From the NCBI GenBank assembly GCA_015068175.1, contig SVLA01000047.1, positions 1-12,596 on the forward strand: a stretch of 12,596 nucleotides of DNA, given 5' to 3'. The notes under the pieces were generated by a model. It did no database searches and was not told the origin of the DNA. It saw only the letters and a list, made by a program, of their open reading frames with translations. A program made the position numbers and the translations under genes. This DNA comes from Oscillospiraceae bacterium (GTDB taxonomy: Bacteria; Bacillota_A; Clostridia; Oscillospirales; Oscillospiraceae). Numbering within the stretch: position 1 is the first letter of the stretch; each line of letters begins with the position of its first letter. This document shows positions 6,408 through 12,596 of this stretch, piece after piece.

Positions 6408-7352
6408 TCAGCCTGCGGTGGGGGCGTGGACTTCGTCCAGGATCCGGGTGAGGATCTGCTCCGGGGTCATGTTGTTGCTCAGGGCCTTGGGGGAAAGCTG
6501 GAGACGGTGGGGGATGCACCGCAGGAACACGCTGCGGACATCTTCGGGGATCACATAATCCCGGCCGCTGAGCTGGGCGATGGCCTTGGACATGGCGGCC
6601 AGGCACAACGTGGCCCGGGGAGAGGCGCCCTGGGTGATGTATTCATCCCGCCGGGTGGCGGTGATGAGACGGACGATGTAGCGGACCACATCCTCGCTGA
6701 TGTGGGTGGCGGCCACTTCTTCCTGCATGGCCACCACCTGCGCCGGGGTCAGCAGGGCGGTCAGGTCTCCCATGGGATTCTTCTTCAGACGGCCCAGGAC
6801 CATGGTGACTTCGTCGGCGGGACTGGGGTAACCCAGGCTCATCCGCAGAGCGAAGCGGTCCATCTGGCTGTCGGGCAGAAGCTGGGTGCCGGCGGCGCCG
6901 GTGGGATTCTGGGTGGCGATGACGATGAAGGGTTTGGGGATGGGATGGGAAATGCCGTCCACGGTGACCTGATTTTCTTCCATGGCTTCCAGCAGGGCGG
7001 ACTGGGTCCGGGAGGTGGCCCGGTTCAGCTCGTCGGCCAGGAAGAGGTTGCACAGCACGGCGCCGGGTTTGTAGGTCATCTGGCCCGTGGTCTGGTCCAG
7101 GACGGTGAAGCCGGTGACGTCGGAGGGCAGCACGTCGGGGGTGAACTGGACGCGGTTATAGTCCAGGCCCAATACCTTGGAGAAGGCCACCGCCATGGTG
7201 GTCTTGCCCACGCCGGGAATATCTTCCAGGAGGATGTGGCTGCCGGACAAAATGGCGGCCATGACCCAAAGCAGATTGTTGTCCTTGCCCACAATGACCT
7301 TGCGGACCTGCTGCAGGACCTGCTGGCTGCTGACGATCACAGATTTTTCCAT
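6408..7352 (-). CDS. MoxR-family AAA+ ATPase
   Basis: MoxR ATPases are cytosolic AAA+ chaperone-like enzymes thought to remodel or activate envelope or metal-enzyme complexes. The 314-residue product has Walker A DIPGVGKTT (residues 44-52, Lys50), Walker B LFLADELNRA (103-112, Asp107 and Glu108), the sensor-1 motif IATQNPTG (145-152, Asn149) and a C-terminal lid region. The length is typical. The ATG at 7352 is chosen because GGGAGGT lies about 6 nt upstream; the open frame to 7415 would run through the promoter. It is the first gene of the operon with DUF58 and transglutaminase genes and has a near-consensus promoter. The exact client is unknown; genomic pairing points to the two membrane proteins downstream. 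Confidence 0.95.
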   Translation of the reverse strand: MEKSVIVSSQQVLQQVRKVIVGKDNNLLWVMAAILSGSHILLEDIPGVGKTTMAVAFSKVLGLDYNRVQFTPDVLPSDVTGFTVLDQTTGQMTYKPGAVLCNLFLADELNRATSRTQSALLEAMEENQVTVDGISHPIPKPFIVIATQNPTGAAGTQLLPDSQMDRFALRMSLGYPSPADEVTMVLGRLKKNPMGDLTALLTPAQVVAMQEEVAATHISEDVVRYIVRLITATRRDEYITQGASPRATLCLAAMSKAIAQLSGRDYVIPEDVRSVFLRCIPHRLQLSPKALSNNMTPEQILTRILDEVHAPTAG

Positions 7353-7386
7353 AGAAATACCTCCCAAAGTAAACATAATATTCCTT

Positions 7387-7415
7387 AGTATAACACATGC
7401 GCCCGGGATGGTCAA
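7387..7415 (-). promoter_or_regulatory. Sigma-A-type promoter for the MoxR operon
   Basis: On the minus strand TTGACC (7415-7410) and TATACT (7392-7387) are separated by exactly 17 bp, 34 bp upstream of the MoxR ATG at 7352. This is a near-consensus housekeeping promoter. It is back to back with the promoter at 7442-7470; the two -35 boxes are 26 bp apart. I see no obvious operator palindrome between them. Confidence 0.88.
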
Positions 7416-7441
7416 GTGTCTGCGGGGCGGTGAATTGGGGA

Positions 7442-7470
7442 TTGAAAAAAGACGAAAAAAACAGTATGAT
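7442..7470 (+). promoter_or_regulatory. Sigma-A-type promoter for the BMP-fusion operon
   Basis: TTGAAA (7442-7447) and TATGAT (7465-7470) have a 17-bp spacer rich in A. The start codon at 7498 is 27 nt further, behind an AAGGAGGG Shine-Dalgarno. The A-rich spacer may help open or bend the DNA. It is divergent from the MoxR promoter. Confidence 0.82.
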
Positions 7471-7497
7471 AATACAAATAAGAAAAGGAGGGTCCCT

Positions 7498-9447
7498 ATG
7501 GACAGACAGGCAGCCCGGGAAGAATATCAACAGGCTCTGAAGCAGGGCCAAAAAGAACTGAAAAGCCTGCAGGCTTTGGGGAAGACCCCCTATCCGGCGG
7601 TGCTGGATGAGATCCTGCCGGAGAAAGGGTACAATATCCGGGAGATGGGGACCCTGGAGATCCCGGCAGGGCGGATCGTGGGCACCGTCAGCGCCGGCCG
7701 CACCGGCGCGTTTACGGCGGGTTTTTTGCCGCTGCTGGGCGCCGACAGCGAATTCGGCGCCAAATGGATCGATCTGTGTGCCGCCCACCTGGCGGAGGGT
7801 ATCCGGGATCCCATTTTATGTTTTGAATATTTGGGCAATTTTTATGTGCAGGAAGGGAACAAACGGGTCAGCGTGCTGAAGCGGTTCGGTGCACCCCGGA
7901 TCTTTGCCACGGTGCGGCGGATCCTGCCGCCCCTGTCTGAGGAACCACGAATCAGGGCTTACTATGAATTCCTGGAATTCTACGAGGATACCAAACTGTA
8001 TCAGATCCAGTTCCGGCGGCCCGGGGATTATGCGCTGCTGCTGTCCCACCTGGGCAAGGAGCCCGGTGAGGCGTGGGAGGAGCGGGAAGTGCGGACATTC
8101 CGATCCTGGTATCAGTATTTTCTGGATGCCTTCGCTGCGCAGAAACAACACTTTGACGGCCTGCTGCCGGAGGAAGCGCTGCTGCTGTGGCTGCAGGTCT
8201 ATCCCGTCCGGGAATTGGGTGCCATGACATCTGCCCAACTCCGGAAGTCCCTGGAGGGGTTGAAGGCAGAGCTGGAGACTTTGGCCCAGCCGGAGCCGGT
8301 GGAAATGAAGCTGGAGCCCAACCAGGCCAAGGTCAGTCTCCTGAACCGGTTGAATCCGGTGGCACCGGACCGGGTACGGGTGGCCTTTGTCCATGCTTTG
8401 TCTCCGGAGATCAGCGATTGGATCACCGGCCATGACAAAGGCCGGCAGTATTTGGAAAAGGCGTTGGGTGAGCAGGTGCTGGTCCGCAGCTATTTCCATG
8501 CCGACAGTCCCAGCCAGGCGGAGAGCCTGCTGGAAAAAGCGGTGCTGGAGGGGGCCCAGATGGTCTTTACCACCACGCCCCAGCTCAGCCGGGCCACACT
8601 GCGGATGGCGGTGAAATACCCCAGGGTGAAATTCCTGAACTGCTCCGTGAGCCTGCCCTATGCCAGTTTCCGCAGCTATTACGGCCGGATCTATGAGAGT
8701 AAATTCATTACCGGTGCCATTGCCGGTGCCATGGCCGATGGCAACCGCATCGGCTACATCGGCTATGCGCCTATTTTGGGTACACCGGCATCCATCAATG
8801 CTTTCGCCCTGGGTGCCCAGATGACCAATCCCCGGGCAAAAGTGGTGCTGCGGTGGTCCTGTCTGCCGGGGTCTCCGGAGGATGATTTCTTCCGGGATGG
8901 GATCCGGGTAGTATCCAACCGGGAGATCCCCTCGGAAGATAACGGCCATCTGGACGGTTACAGTTACGGCACTTATCAGTATGGCGATGATTATGAGCCG
9001 GAGCCCCTGGCTTCCCCGGTATGGGTATGGGGCAAGTTTTATGAATCTGCGGTGCGCTCCGTACTGAACGGCACCTGGGAGAAGGATAAAAGCGCCGGCA
9101 AAGCGGTGAACTACTGGTGGGGCATGGAAAGCGGCCTGGTGGATATTCAGTTGTCTCCCAACCTGCCTGAGGGTGTGGCGGTATTGGCCCAGACTTTGCG
9201 GCAGGCGCTGCAAAACGACACCCTCCATCCCTTCATGCGGCGGATCGTGGCCCAGGACGGTACCGTGAAAAATGACGGCAGCCGGGATCTGACGGCGGAT
9301 GAACTGCTGCGTATGGATTGGCTCTGTGAAAATGTGGAAGGCAGCATTCCGACCTATGAGGAACTGCAGCCCCGGGCCCGGGCCCTGGTCCGGGAGCAGG
9401 GCATCTATAAGGATCAGATCCCCAAGGAAAAGGAGGGTTCGCTTTGA
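7498..9447 (+). CDS. ParB-like domain fused to a BMP-family ligand-binding domain, cytoplasmic
   Basis: This 649-residue protein has two recognisable halves. Residues about 50-145 look like a ParB/sulfiredoxin-like domain: IPAGRIVGTVSAGRTGAFTA, then FYVQEGNKRVSVLKRFGA (115-132, the DGNHRV-type loop) and an IFATVRRILP strand. A helical linker (150-285) follows. Residues about 291-585 resemble the BMP/PnrA-like periplasmic-binding fold (nucleoside or purine binding in known members), with YESKFITGAIAGAMADGNR (399-417), IGYIGYAP and SINAFALGAQMTNP (432-445). There is no signal peptide, lipobox or membrane segment, so unlike classical BMP transporter subunits it should be cytosolic. It is not followed by ABC permease genes. 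A ligand-sensing regulatory role is inference. The ATG at 7498 follows AAGGAGGG; its stop overlaps the next start. Confidence 0.82.
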   Translation: MDRQAAREEYQQALKQGQKELKSLQALGKTPYPAVLDEILPEKGYNIREMGTLEIPAGRIVGTVSAGRTGAFTAGFLPLLGADSEFGAKWIDLCAAHLAEGIRDPILCFEYLGNFYVQEGNKRVSVLKRFGAPRIFATVRRILPPLSEEPRIRAYYEFLEFYEDTKLYQIQFRRPGDYALLLSHLGKEPGEAWEEREVRTFRSWYQYFLDAFAAQKQHFDGLLPEEALLLWLQVYPVRELGAMTSAQLRKSLEGLKAELETLAQPEPVEMKLEPNQAKVSLLNRLNPVAPDRVRVAFVHALSPEISDWITGHDKGRQYLEKALGEQVLVRSYFHADSPSQAESLLEKAVLEGAQMVFTTTPQLSRATLRMAVKYPRVKFLNCSVSLPYASFRSYYGRIYESKFITGAIAGAMADGNRIGYIGYAPILGTPASINAFALGAQMTNPRAKVVLRWSCLPGSPEDDFFRDGIRVVSNREIPSEDNGHLDGYSYGTYQYGDDYEPEPLASPVWVWGKFYESAVRSVLNGTWEKDKSAGKAVNYWWGMESGLVDIQLSPNLPEGVAVLAQTLRQALQNDTLHPFMRRIVAQDGTVKNDGSRDLTADELLRMDWLCENVEGSIPTYEELQPRARALVREQGIYKDQIPKEKEGSL

Positions 9448-10136
9448 AAATCCTCTTTGTTTCCGACGAAGAATGCCCGGCCCTGTGGAGCGAAGGGGCC
9501 CGGCAGCGGCTGCGGGAATACGATCTGATCATTTCGGCCGGCGATCTGAAGGCGGACTATCTGTCTTTTTTAGTGACCATGGCCCGGTGCCCCGTTTTGT
9601 ATGTTCACGGCAACCATGACACGGGATACAGCCGCCGCCCGCCGGAGGGCTGCGATTGCATCGACGGCAAGCTGATCAGCTACAACGGCCTGCGGATCCT
9701 GGGCCTGGGCGGCTGCCTGAAATACCGGCCCGCCGACCATCAGTATACGGATCAGCAGATGCGCCGCCGGATCCGGAAACTGTATTTCCCCCTGCGCCGC
9801 AGCAAGGGTGTGGACATTTTGGTGACCCATGCCCCGGCGGAGGGATTGGGAGATGACGAAGATCCGGCCCATCGCGGCTTTCCCTGCTTCCTGGAGCTGC
9901 TGGACCGGCTGGAGCCCCGGTATATGATCCACGGCCATGTGCATCTAAGGTATCATTTTGACCGGCCCCGGATCCTGGAATATGGCGGCACCACCGTCAT
10001 CAATGCTTCGGAGCGGTATGTGCTGGAGATCCCGGATCTGCCGGTGGAGCCGAAATTCAAAAACCGCATCCGCTGGCTGAACGGCGATCCAAAACTGCCG
10101 GAGGATGACTACGAAAGAAGGAACAGACATGTTTGA
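9444..10136 (+). CDS. Calcineurin-like metallophosphoesterase
   Basis: This 230-residue two-metal phosphoesterase has the family blocks in order: Asp8 in VSDEE, GDLK (33-36, Asp34), GNHD (56-59), THAP (128-131, His129) and GHVH (164-167). The first block normally reads D-x-H; here the His position is Glu10, a visible variation at a metal site. Synthesis begins at TTG (9444), which overlaps the TGA of the preceding gene as TTGA and has AGGAGGG 6 nt upstream. The overlap points to coupled translation with the BMP-fusion protein. The substrate (phosphodiester, nucleotide or phosphoprotein) cannot be read from sequence. No signal peptide is seen, so it is probably cytosolic. Its end overlaps the DUF2461 start by 8 nt. 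Confidence 0.9.
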   Translation: MKILFVSDEECPALWSEGARQRLREYDLIISAGDLKADYLSFLVTMARCPVLYVHGNHDTGYSRRPPEGCDCIDGKLISYNGLRILGLGGCLKYRPADHQYTDQQMRRRIRKLYFPLRRSKGVDILVTHAPAEGLGDDEDPAHRGFPCFLELLDRLEPRYMIHGHVHLRYHFDRPRILEYGGTTVINASERYVLEIPDLPVEPKFKNRIRWLNGDPKLPEDDYERRNRHV

Positions 10137-10776
10137 AGGTTACAGTCCGGAAACGGTGGATTTTCTGTGGGGCATCCGCCTGAACAACAACCGGGAATGG
10201 TTCCTGGAACACAAGAAAGATTATGTAAACTATCTGTATGAACCCACGAAGGCGCTGGGTGCGGCGGTATTCCGGCCCTTTATCGACCACCCCGGTACCT
10301 TGCTGAAGGTCAGCCGCATCTATCGGGATGCCCGGATGCACTACCCGGTGCCTTACAAGGAGAGTCTGTGGATCTGCATCCGCCAGGATGTGGAATGGTG
10401 GGCGGAAAATTGCTGTCTGTACTTTGAGATCAACCCGGAGGGGATGGACTACGGCTTCTTTTTCTGGCGGCCCCGGCCCACGGTCATGGAGGAATTCCGG
10501 CGGCAGATCACCGCAAAGCCGGAGGAATTTTTGAATATGATGGCCTCTGTGGAATCGGCGGTGGGGCAGAAAGTCACCGCCGAATGCTACAAGCGGCCTA
10601 AACCCACGGCCGATCCCCGGCTGGCGCCCTATTTCGCCTGGAAAGGGGTCATTAGCTGCAGCCGCCATGAGGATTTTTCCGAGGCAGTCTTTGGGCCGGC
10701 ATTGGCGGACCGGGTCCGGGAATTCTTTGAACAACTGACGCCGCTGTACGACTTTTTCATCCGCTTCGGGGTGTGA
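10129..10776 (+). CDS. DUF2461 family protein
   Basis: This 215-residue protein matches the DUF2461 (TIGR02453-type) pattern. It has an N-terminal YSPETVDFLWGIRLNNNREW and FLEHKKDY, a central SRIYRDARM (62-70) before HYPVPYKESLW, YFEINPEG (99-105) before the FFFWRP strand, and a C-terminal PAL.DRVREFFEQLTPLYDF region. The function of the family is not established; many members are soluble single-domain proteins. I prefer the ATG at 10129, with GAAGGA 6 nt upstream, over an in-frame ATG at 10105 that has no well-placed Shine-Dalgarno. The gene overlaps the phosphoesterase end by 8 nt, so all three genes of this operon are overlapping. No membrane segment is seen. Confidence 0.9.
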   Translation: MFEGYSPETVDFLWGIRLNNNREWFLEHKKDYVNYLYEPTKALGAAVFRPFIDHPGTLLKVSRIYRDARMHYPVPYKESLWICIRQDVEWWAENCCLYFEINPEGMDYGFFFWRPRPTVMEEFRRQITAKPEEFLNMMASVESAVGQKVTAECYKRPKPTADPRLAPYFAWKGVISCSRHEDFSEAVFGPALADRVREFFEQLTPLYDFFIRFGV

Positions 10777-10925
10777 GTGAAGGATTGCCGGTTTTATTCC
10801 TTTGGATTATTATACCTTGGAGAATTGTGTATGGACATGATCCATCAAGCATTTTTCGTGCCATGTCGTTTCCCATGGTGATGTGTATCGTCATGCTTGC
10901 CATCATTGAAATCTATTTAAACTAG
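10773..10925 (+). CDS. Possible small hydrophobic ORF, perhaps a remnant
   Basis: A GTG at 10773, overlapping the DUF2461 stop, opens a frame of 50 codons ending in TAG at 10923. The product begins MSEGLPVLFLWIIIPWR and has two hydrophobic stretches (about 6-19 and 34-48). It has no good Shine-Dalgarno, and a promoter-like pair lies inside it, so it may instead be a decayed tail of a larger membrane protein or chance. Its stop overlaps the Shine-Dalgarno region of the ankyrin gene. No family is recognised. Confidence 0.25.
   Translation: MSEGLPVLFLWIIIPWRIVYGHDPSSIFRAMSFPMVMCIVMLAIIEIYLN
10785..10813 (+). promoter_or_regulatory. Candidate promoter for the ankyrin-repeat gene
   Basis: TTGCCG (10785-10790) and TATTAT (10808-10813) are 17 bp apart, just after the GC-rich operon ends. 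The region is AT-rich, which raises the chance of accidental matches. A promoter here would let the ankyrin gene be expressed apart from the upstream operon. Confidence 0.4.
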
Positions 10926-10936
10926 GAGGATATGTT

Positions 10937-11752
10937 ATGAAGGTCAAAGCGATTCTTTCGATAGGGATCAGTATTTTGATTCTCAGCCTGGTACTTTTCC
11001 TTGGTAATGGTTATCTGCAGAATAGACTTTTGTTTACTGCCATAGAAGAAGCCGATTATGACAGCGCCTGCAAAGCAATCGAATATGGAGCTTTTGTGGA
11101 AACACCACGGCATCTTGTTGCTGTTCCGGAAATCGTAATGACCAATCCCACGCCGTTAATTGCGGCTTGCAAAGAGGGCAATCAGGATATTGTTGCCCTG
11201 CTGTTGGAGCATGGAGCGGATATCAACAAGCGTGATAATTGTACCGATGAAACGCCATTGCTGGCTGCACTACAAGGGACGAAGCAGAACCGTTTTTCAT
11301 TGGCGTTTTACTTAATTGAAAAAGGTGCGGATATCCACATGGTCCAACCAGGCGCAAATTCAGCATTGCAGGAAACCCTCTTGGTTTCTGAGCAGGATTC
11401 TGAAAATACCATTGCGGAAGGGTTTTCTCTTTTTCAATACCTGATGGAACAAAATGTAGACAAAGCGATACAGTTACCTTGGGAAAGCACATTAACCTAT
11501 GCAGCGCATTATGGCAACAGTAATGTTGTCCGTTACCTGCTTGAAAATGGCCACTTTTCCGTTGATGAGCTTGACCCCAAAGGCAACACCGCACTCATTG
11601 TTGCGGCAAAGAATAATCAATTGGAGATCGCTGAATTGCTGCTGGCTTTTGGGGCATCAAAGAGTATCGCTGATGATAGCGGAAAAACAGCCTATGACCA
11701 CGCCGTGGAGAACGGATACCTCGAAGTCGCAGAAATTTTGAAAAATGAGTGA
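10937..11752 (+). CDS. Membrane-anchored ankyrin-repeat protein
   Basis: This 271-residue protein has one N-terminal hydrophobic helix (about 5-23, preceded by MKVK), a signal anchor or uncleaved signal with no lipobox Cys. Helical ankyrin units follow: TPLIAACKEGNQDIVALLLEHGAD (72-95), TPLLAALQGT..LIEKGAD (106-132), STLTYAAHYGNSNVVRYLLENGH (184-206), NTALIVAAKNNQLEIAELLLAFGA (217-240) and KTAYDHAVENGYLEVAEILK (250-269). A degenerate unit lies at 30-55. Ankyrin repeats mediate protein binding; the partner is unknown. AGGAGG lies 7-8 nt before the ATG. The base composition is clearly more AT-rich than the flanking genes, suggesting recent acquisition. The fold call is strong; the role is not. 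Confidence 0.88.
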   Translation: MKVKAILSIGISILILSLVLFLGNGYLQNRLLFTAIEEADYDSACKAIEYGAFVETPRHLVAVPEIVMTNPTPLIAACKEGNQDIVALLLEHGADINKRDNCTDETPLLAALQGTKQNRFSLAFYLIEKGADIHMVQPGANSALQETLLVSEQDSENTIAEGFSLFQYLMEQNVDKAIQLPWESTLTYAAHYGNSNVVRYLLENGHFSVDELDPKGNTALIVAAKNNQLEIAELLLAFGASKSIADDSGKTAYDHAVENGYLEVAEILKNE

Positions 11753-11800
11753 AGATGAACGTAAGGGACAGTCAGCATTTTATTCCTAAAGATGTAGTTT

Positions 11801-11829
11801 TTGAATGCAGATCCTATCATTGATATATG
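11801..11829 (+). promoter_or_regulatory. Candidate promoter for dapF
   Basis: TTGAAT (11801-11806) and TATATG (11824-11829) are separated by 17 bp. The dapF ATG follows 28 nt later with AAGGAG between. The pair is reasonable but sits in AT-rich intergenic DNA, and no terminator for the ankyrin gene is visible between 11753 and 11800. Confidence 0.45.
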
Positions 11830-11857
11830 CCCAATTTATTTTTGAAGGAGCAACAAT

Positions 11858-12596
11858 ATGAAGGTATGGTATATGAATGGCGCGGGGAATGACTTTATGG
11901 TCATTGATGCCCGGGGCCTGGAACTGAATTTTGAACAGTTGGCGGTGGAGCTATGTAAAATGACCGGCGCCGACGGCTTTATGGCCGTGGATCACTCCGC
12001 CGCGGCGGATTTCCGTCTGCATTTCTACAACGCCGACGGCAGCCGGGGCGAGATGTGCGGCAACGGCGCCCGGTGCATCTGCCGCTATGCCTATGATCAC
12101 GGCATTGCCAGGGAAAATATGGTGGTCCAGACCGATGCGGGGCTGGTCTACGGCCGCCGGCTGTCGGCGGAGCTTTACCGGGTACGGCTCAATGAACCCG
12201 GGGTGGCGGATCTGCACCGCCGGCCCGACGCGGCCTATATCGAGCTGGGCAATCCCGGCGTTCCCCACTCCGTCACCCATGTGCCGGGGCTGGATTGGGC
12301 CAAACGGGATGAGCTGCGGGACTACGCCCGGAGCCTCCGCTTTGCGCCGGAATTCCCCAAGGGGGCCAATGCCAATCTCTACGATTGGCTGGACGGGACC
12401 ACTATCCGCATCCTGACCTTCGAGAGGGGCGTGGAGGATTACACCCTGGCCTGCGGCACCGGCTCCGCATCCACCGCCGTGAAGCTGTGGATGGAGGGGA
12501 AGGTCCCCGGCGGCAGTTTGACGGTGAAAAATCCCGGCGGCGATCTGAAGGTCACCATCGAGGGTACGGGCCGGGTGGAAAAGCTGTGGCTGGAAG
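11858..12596 (+). CDS. dapF: Diaminopimelate epimerase DapF (3' end cut by window edge)
   Basis: DapF converts LL-2,6-diaminopimelate to the meso form, the precursor of lysine and of DAP-type peptidoglycan, by a cofactor-free two-cysteine mechanism. The 246 visible residues contain the start MKVWYMNGAGNDFMVID, the first catalytic Cys67 in MCGNGARC (66-73) and the second Cys199 in ACGTGSAS (198-205). Between them, NADGSRGE (58-65), GNPGVPH (131-137) and PKGANANLY (167-175) form the substrate pocket in the family. The final residues are missing at the window end, probably about 15-30. The ATG at 11858 follows AAGGAG with good spacing. GC content returns to the high level of the chromosomal genes, in contrast to the ankyrin gene just upstream. 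Confidence 0.96.
   Translation, partial: MKVWYMNGAGNDFMVIDARGLELNFEQLAVELCKMTGADGFMAVDHSAAADFRLHFYNADGSRGEMCGNGARCICRYAYDHGIARENMVVQTDAGLVYGRRLSAELYRVRLNEPGVADLHRRPDAAYIELGNPGVPHSVTHVPGLDWAKRDELRDYARSLRFAPEFPKGANANLYDWLDGTTIRILTFERGVEDYTLACGTGSASTAVKLWMEGKVPGGSLTVKNPGGDLKVTIEGTGRVEKLWLE

Noticed and set aside
6396..7388. 330-codon plus-strand open frame opposite MoxR
   Set aside because: Gly/His/Gln-rich antisense shadow; the minus strand encodes a complete AAA+ ATPase with all motifs.
7816..9228. 470-codon minus-strand open frame opposite the BMP fusion
   Set aside because: Antisense shadow with no motif and no ribosome site; the plus-strand gene has a promoter, RBS and recognisable domains.

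Overview
The window looks like a GC-rich member of the Clostridia (Firmicutes), most plausibly an Oscillospirales/Ruminococcaceae-type gut bacterium. This rests on strong AGGAGG-type ribosome binding sites, sigma-A-like promoters, a ruvC-ruvA-ruvB cluster, a DAP-pathway gene (dapF), clostridial-style BMP, DUF2461 and metallophosphoesterase genes, and dispersed GC-rich palindromic repeats. The genus is inference. The window cuts ruvB at the left edge and dapF at the right edge. I see no rRNA, tRNA or CRISPR array.

Region 1 (1-3006, minus strand) is the Holliday-junction resolution operon. Read in the direction of transcription it holds an extended -10 promoter, a 53-residue one-helix membrane protein, ruvC (ATGA overlap), a palindrome-filled gap, ruvA, a REP-associated tyrosine transposase (RAYT, HUH/Y1 family) that starts 3 nt after ruvA, a GTAG-tipped hairpin, and ruvB. 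RuvA and RuvB drive branch migration and RuvC cuts the junction. The RAYT is an intruder in this operon. Several hairpins with a 5' GTAG foot, the hallmark of RAYT substrates, lie around it. A perfect inverted pair of them is embedded in frame inside the RAYT gene itself.

Region 2 (about 3007-3336) is non-coding: GC-rich hairpins, another REP with a 41-nt module shared with the ruvC-ruvA gap, and the terminator of the next operon.

Region 3 (3337-7415, minus strand) is a MoxR ATPase - DUF58 - transmembrane transglutaminase operon with a textbook promoter (TTGACC-17-TATACT) and a terminator. By family precedent it acts at the cell envelope.

Region 4 (7442-10776, plus strand) is divergent from region 3. 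It has its own promoter (TTGAAA-17-TATGAT) and encodes a cytoplasmic fusion of a ParB-like domain to a BMP-type ligand-binding domain, then a metallophosphoesterase (TTG start overlapping the previous stop), then a DUF2461 protein. All three genes overlap, so they form a tightly coupled operon.

Region 5 (10777-11857) is visibly AT-richer. It carries a possible 50-residue hydrophobic ORF and a membrane-anchored ankyrin-repeat protein, and looks acquired. GC-rich sequence resumes with dapF (diaminopimelate epimerase), which runs off the right edge.

The two strongest leads are the RAYT/REP system nested in the ruv operon, with its substrate hairpins inside its own coding sequence, and the soluble ParB-like/BMP fusion with its overlapping phosphoesterase and DUF2461 partners.
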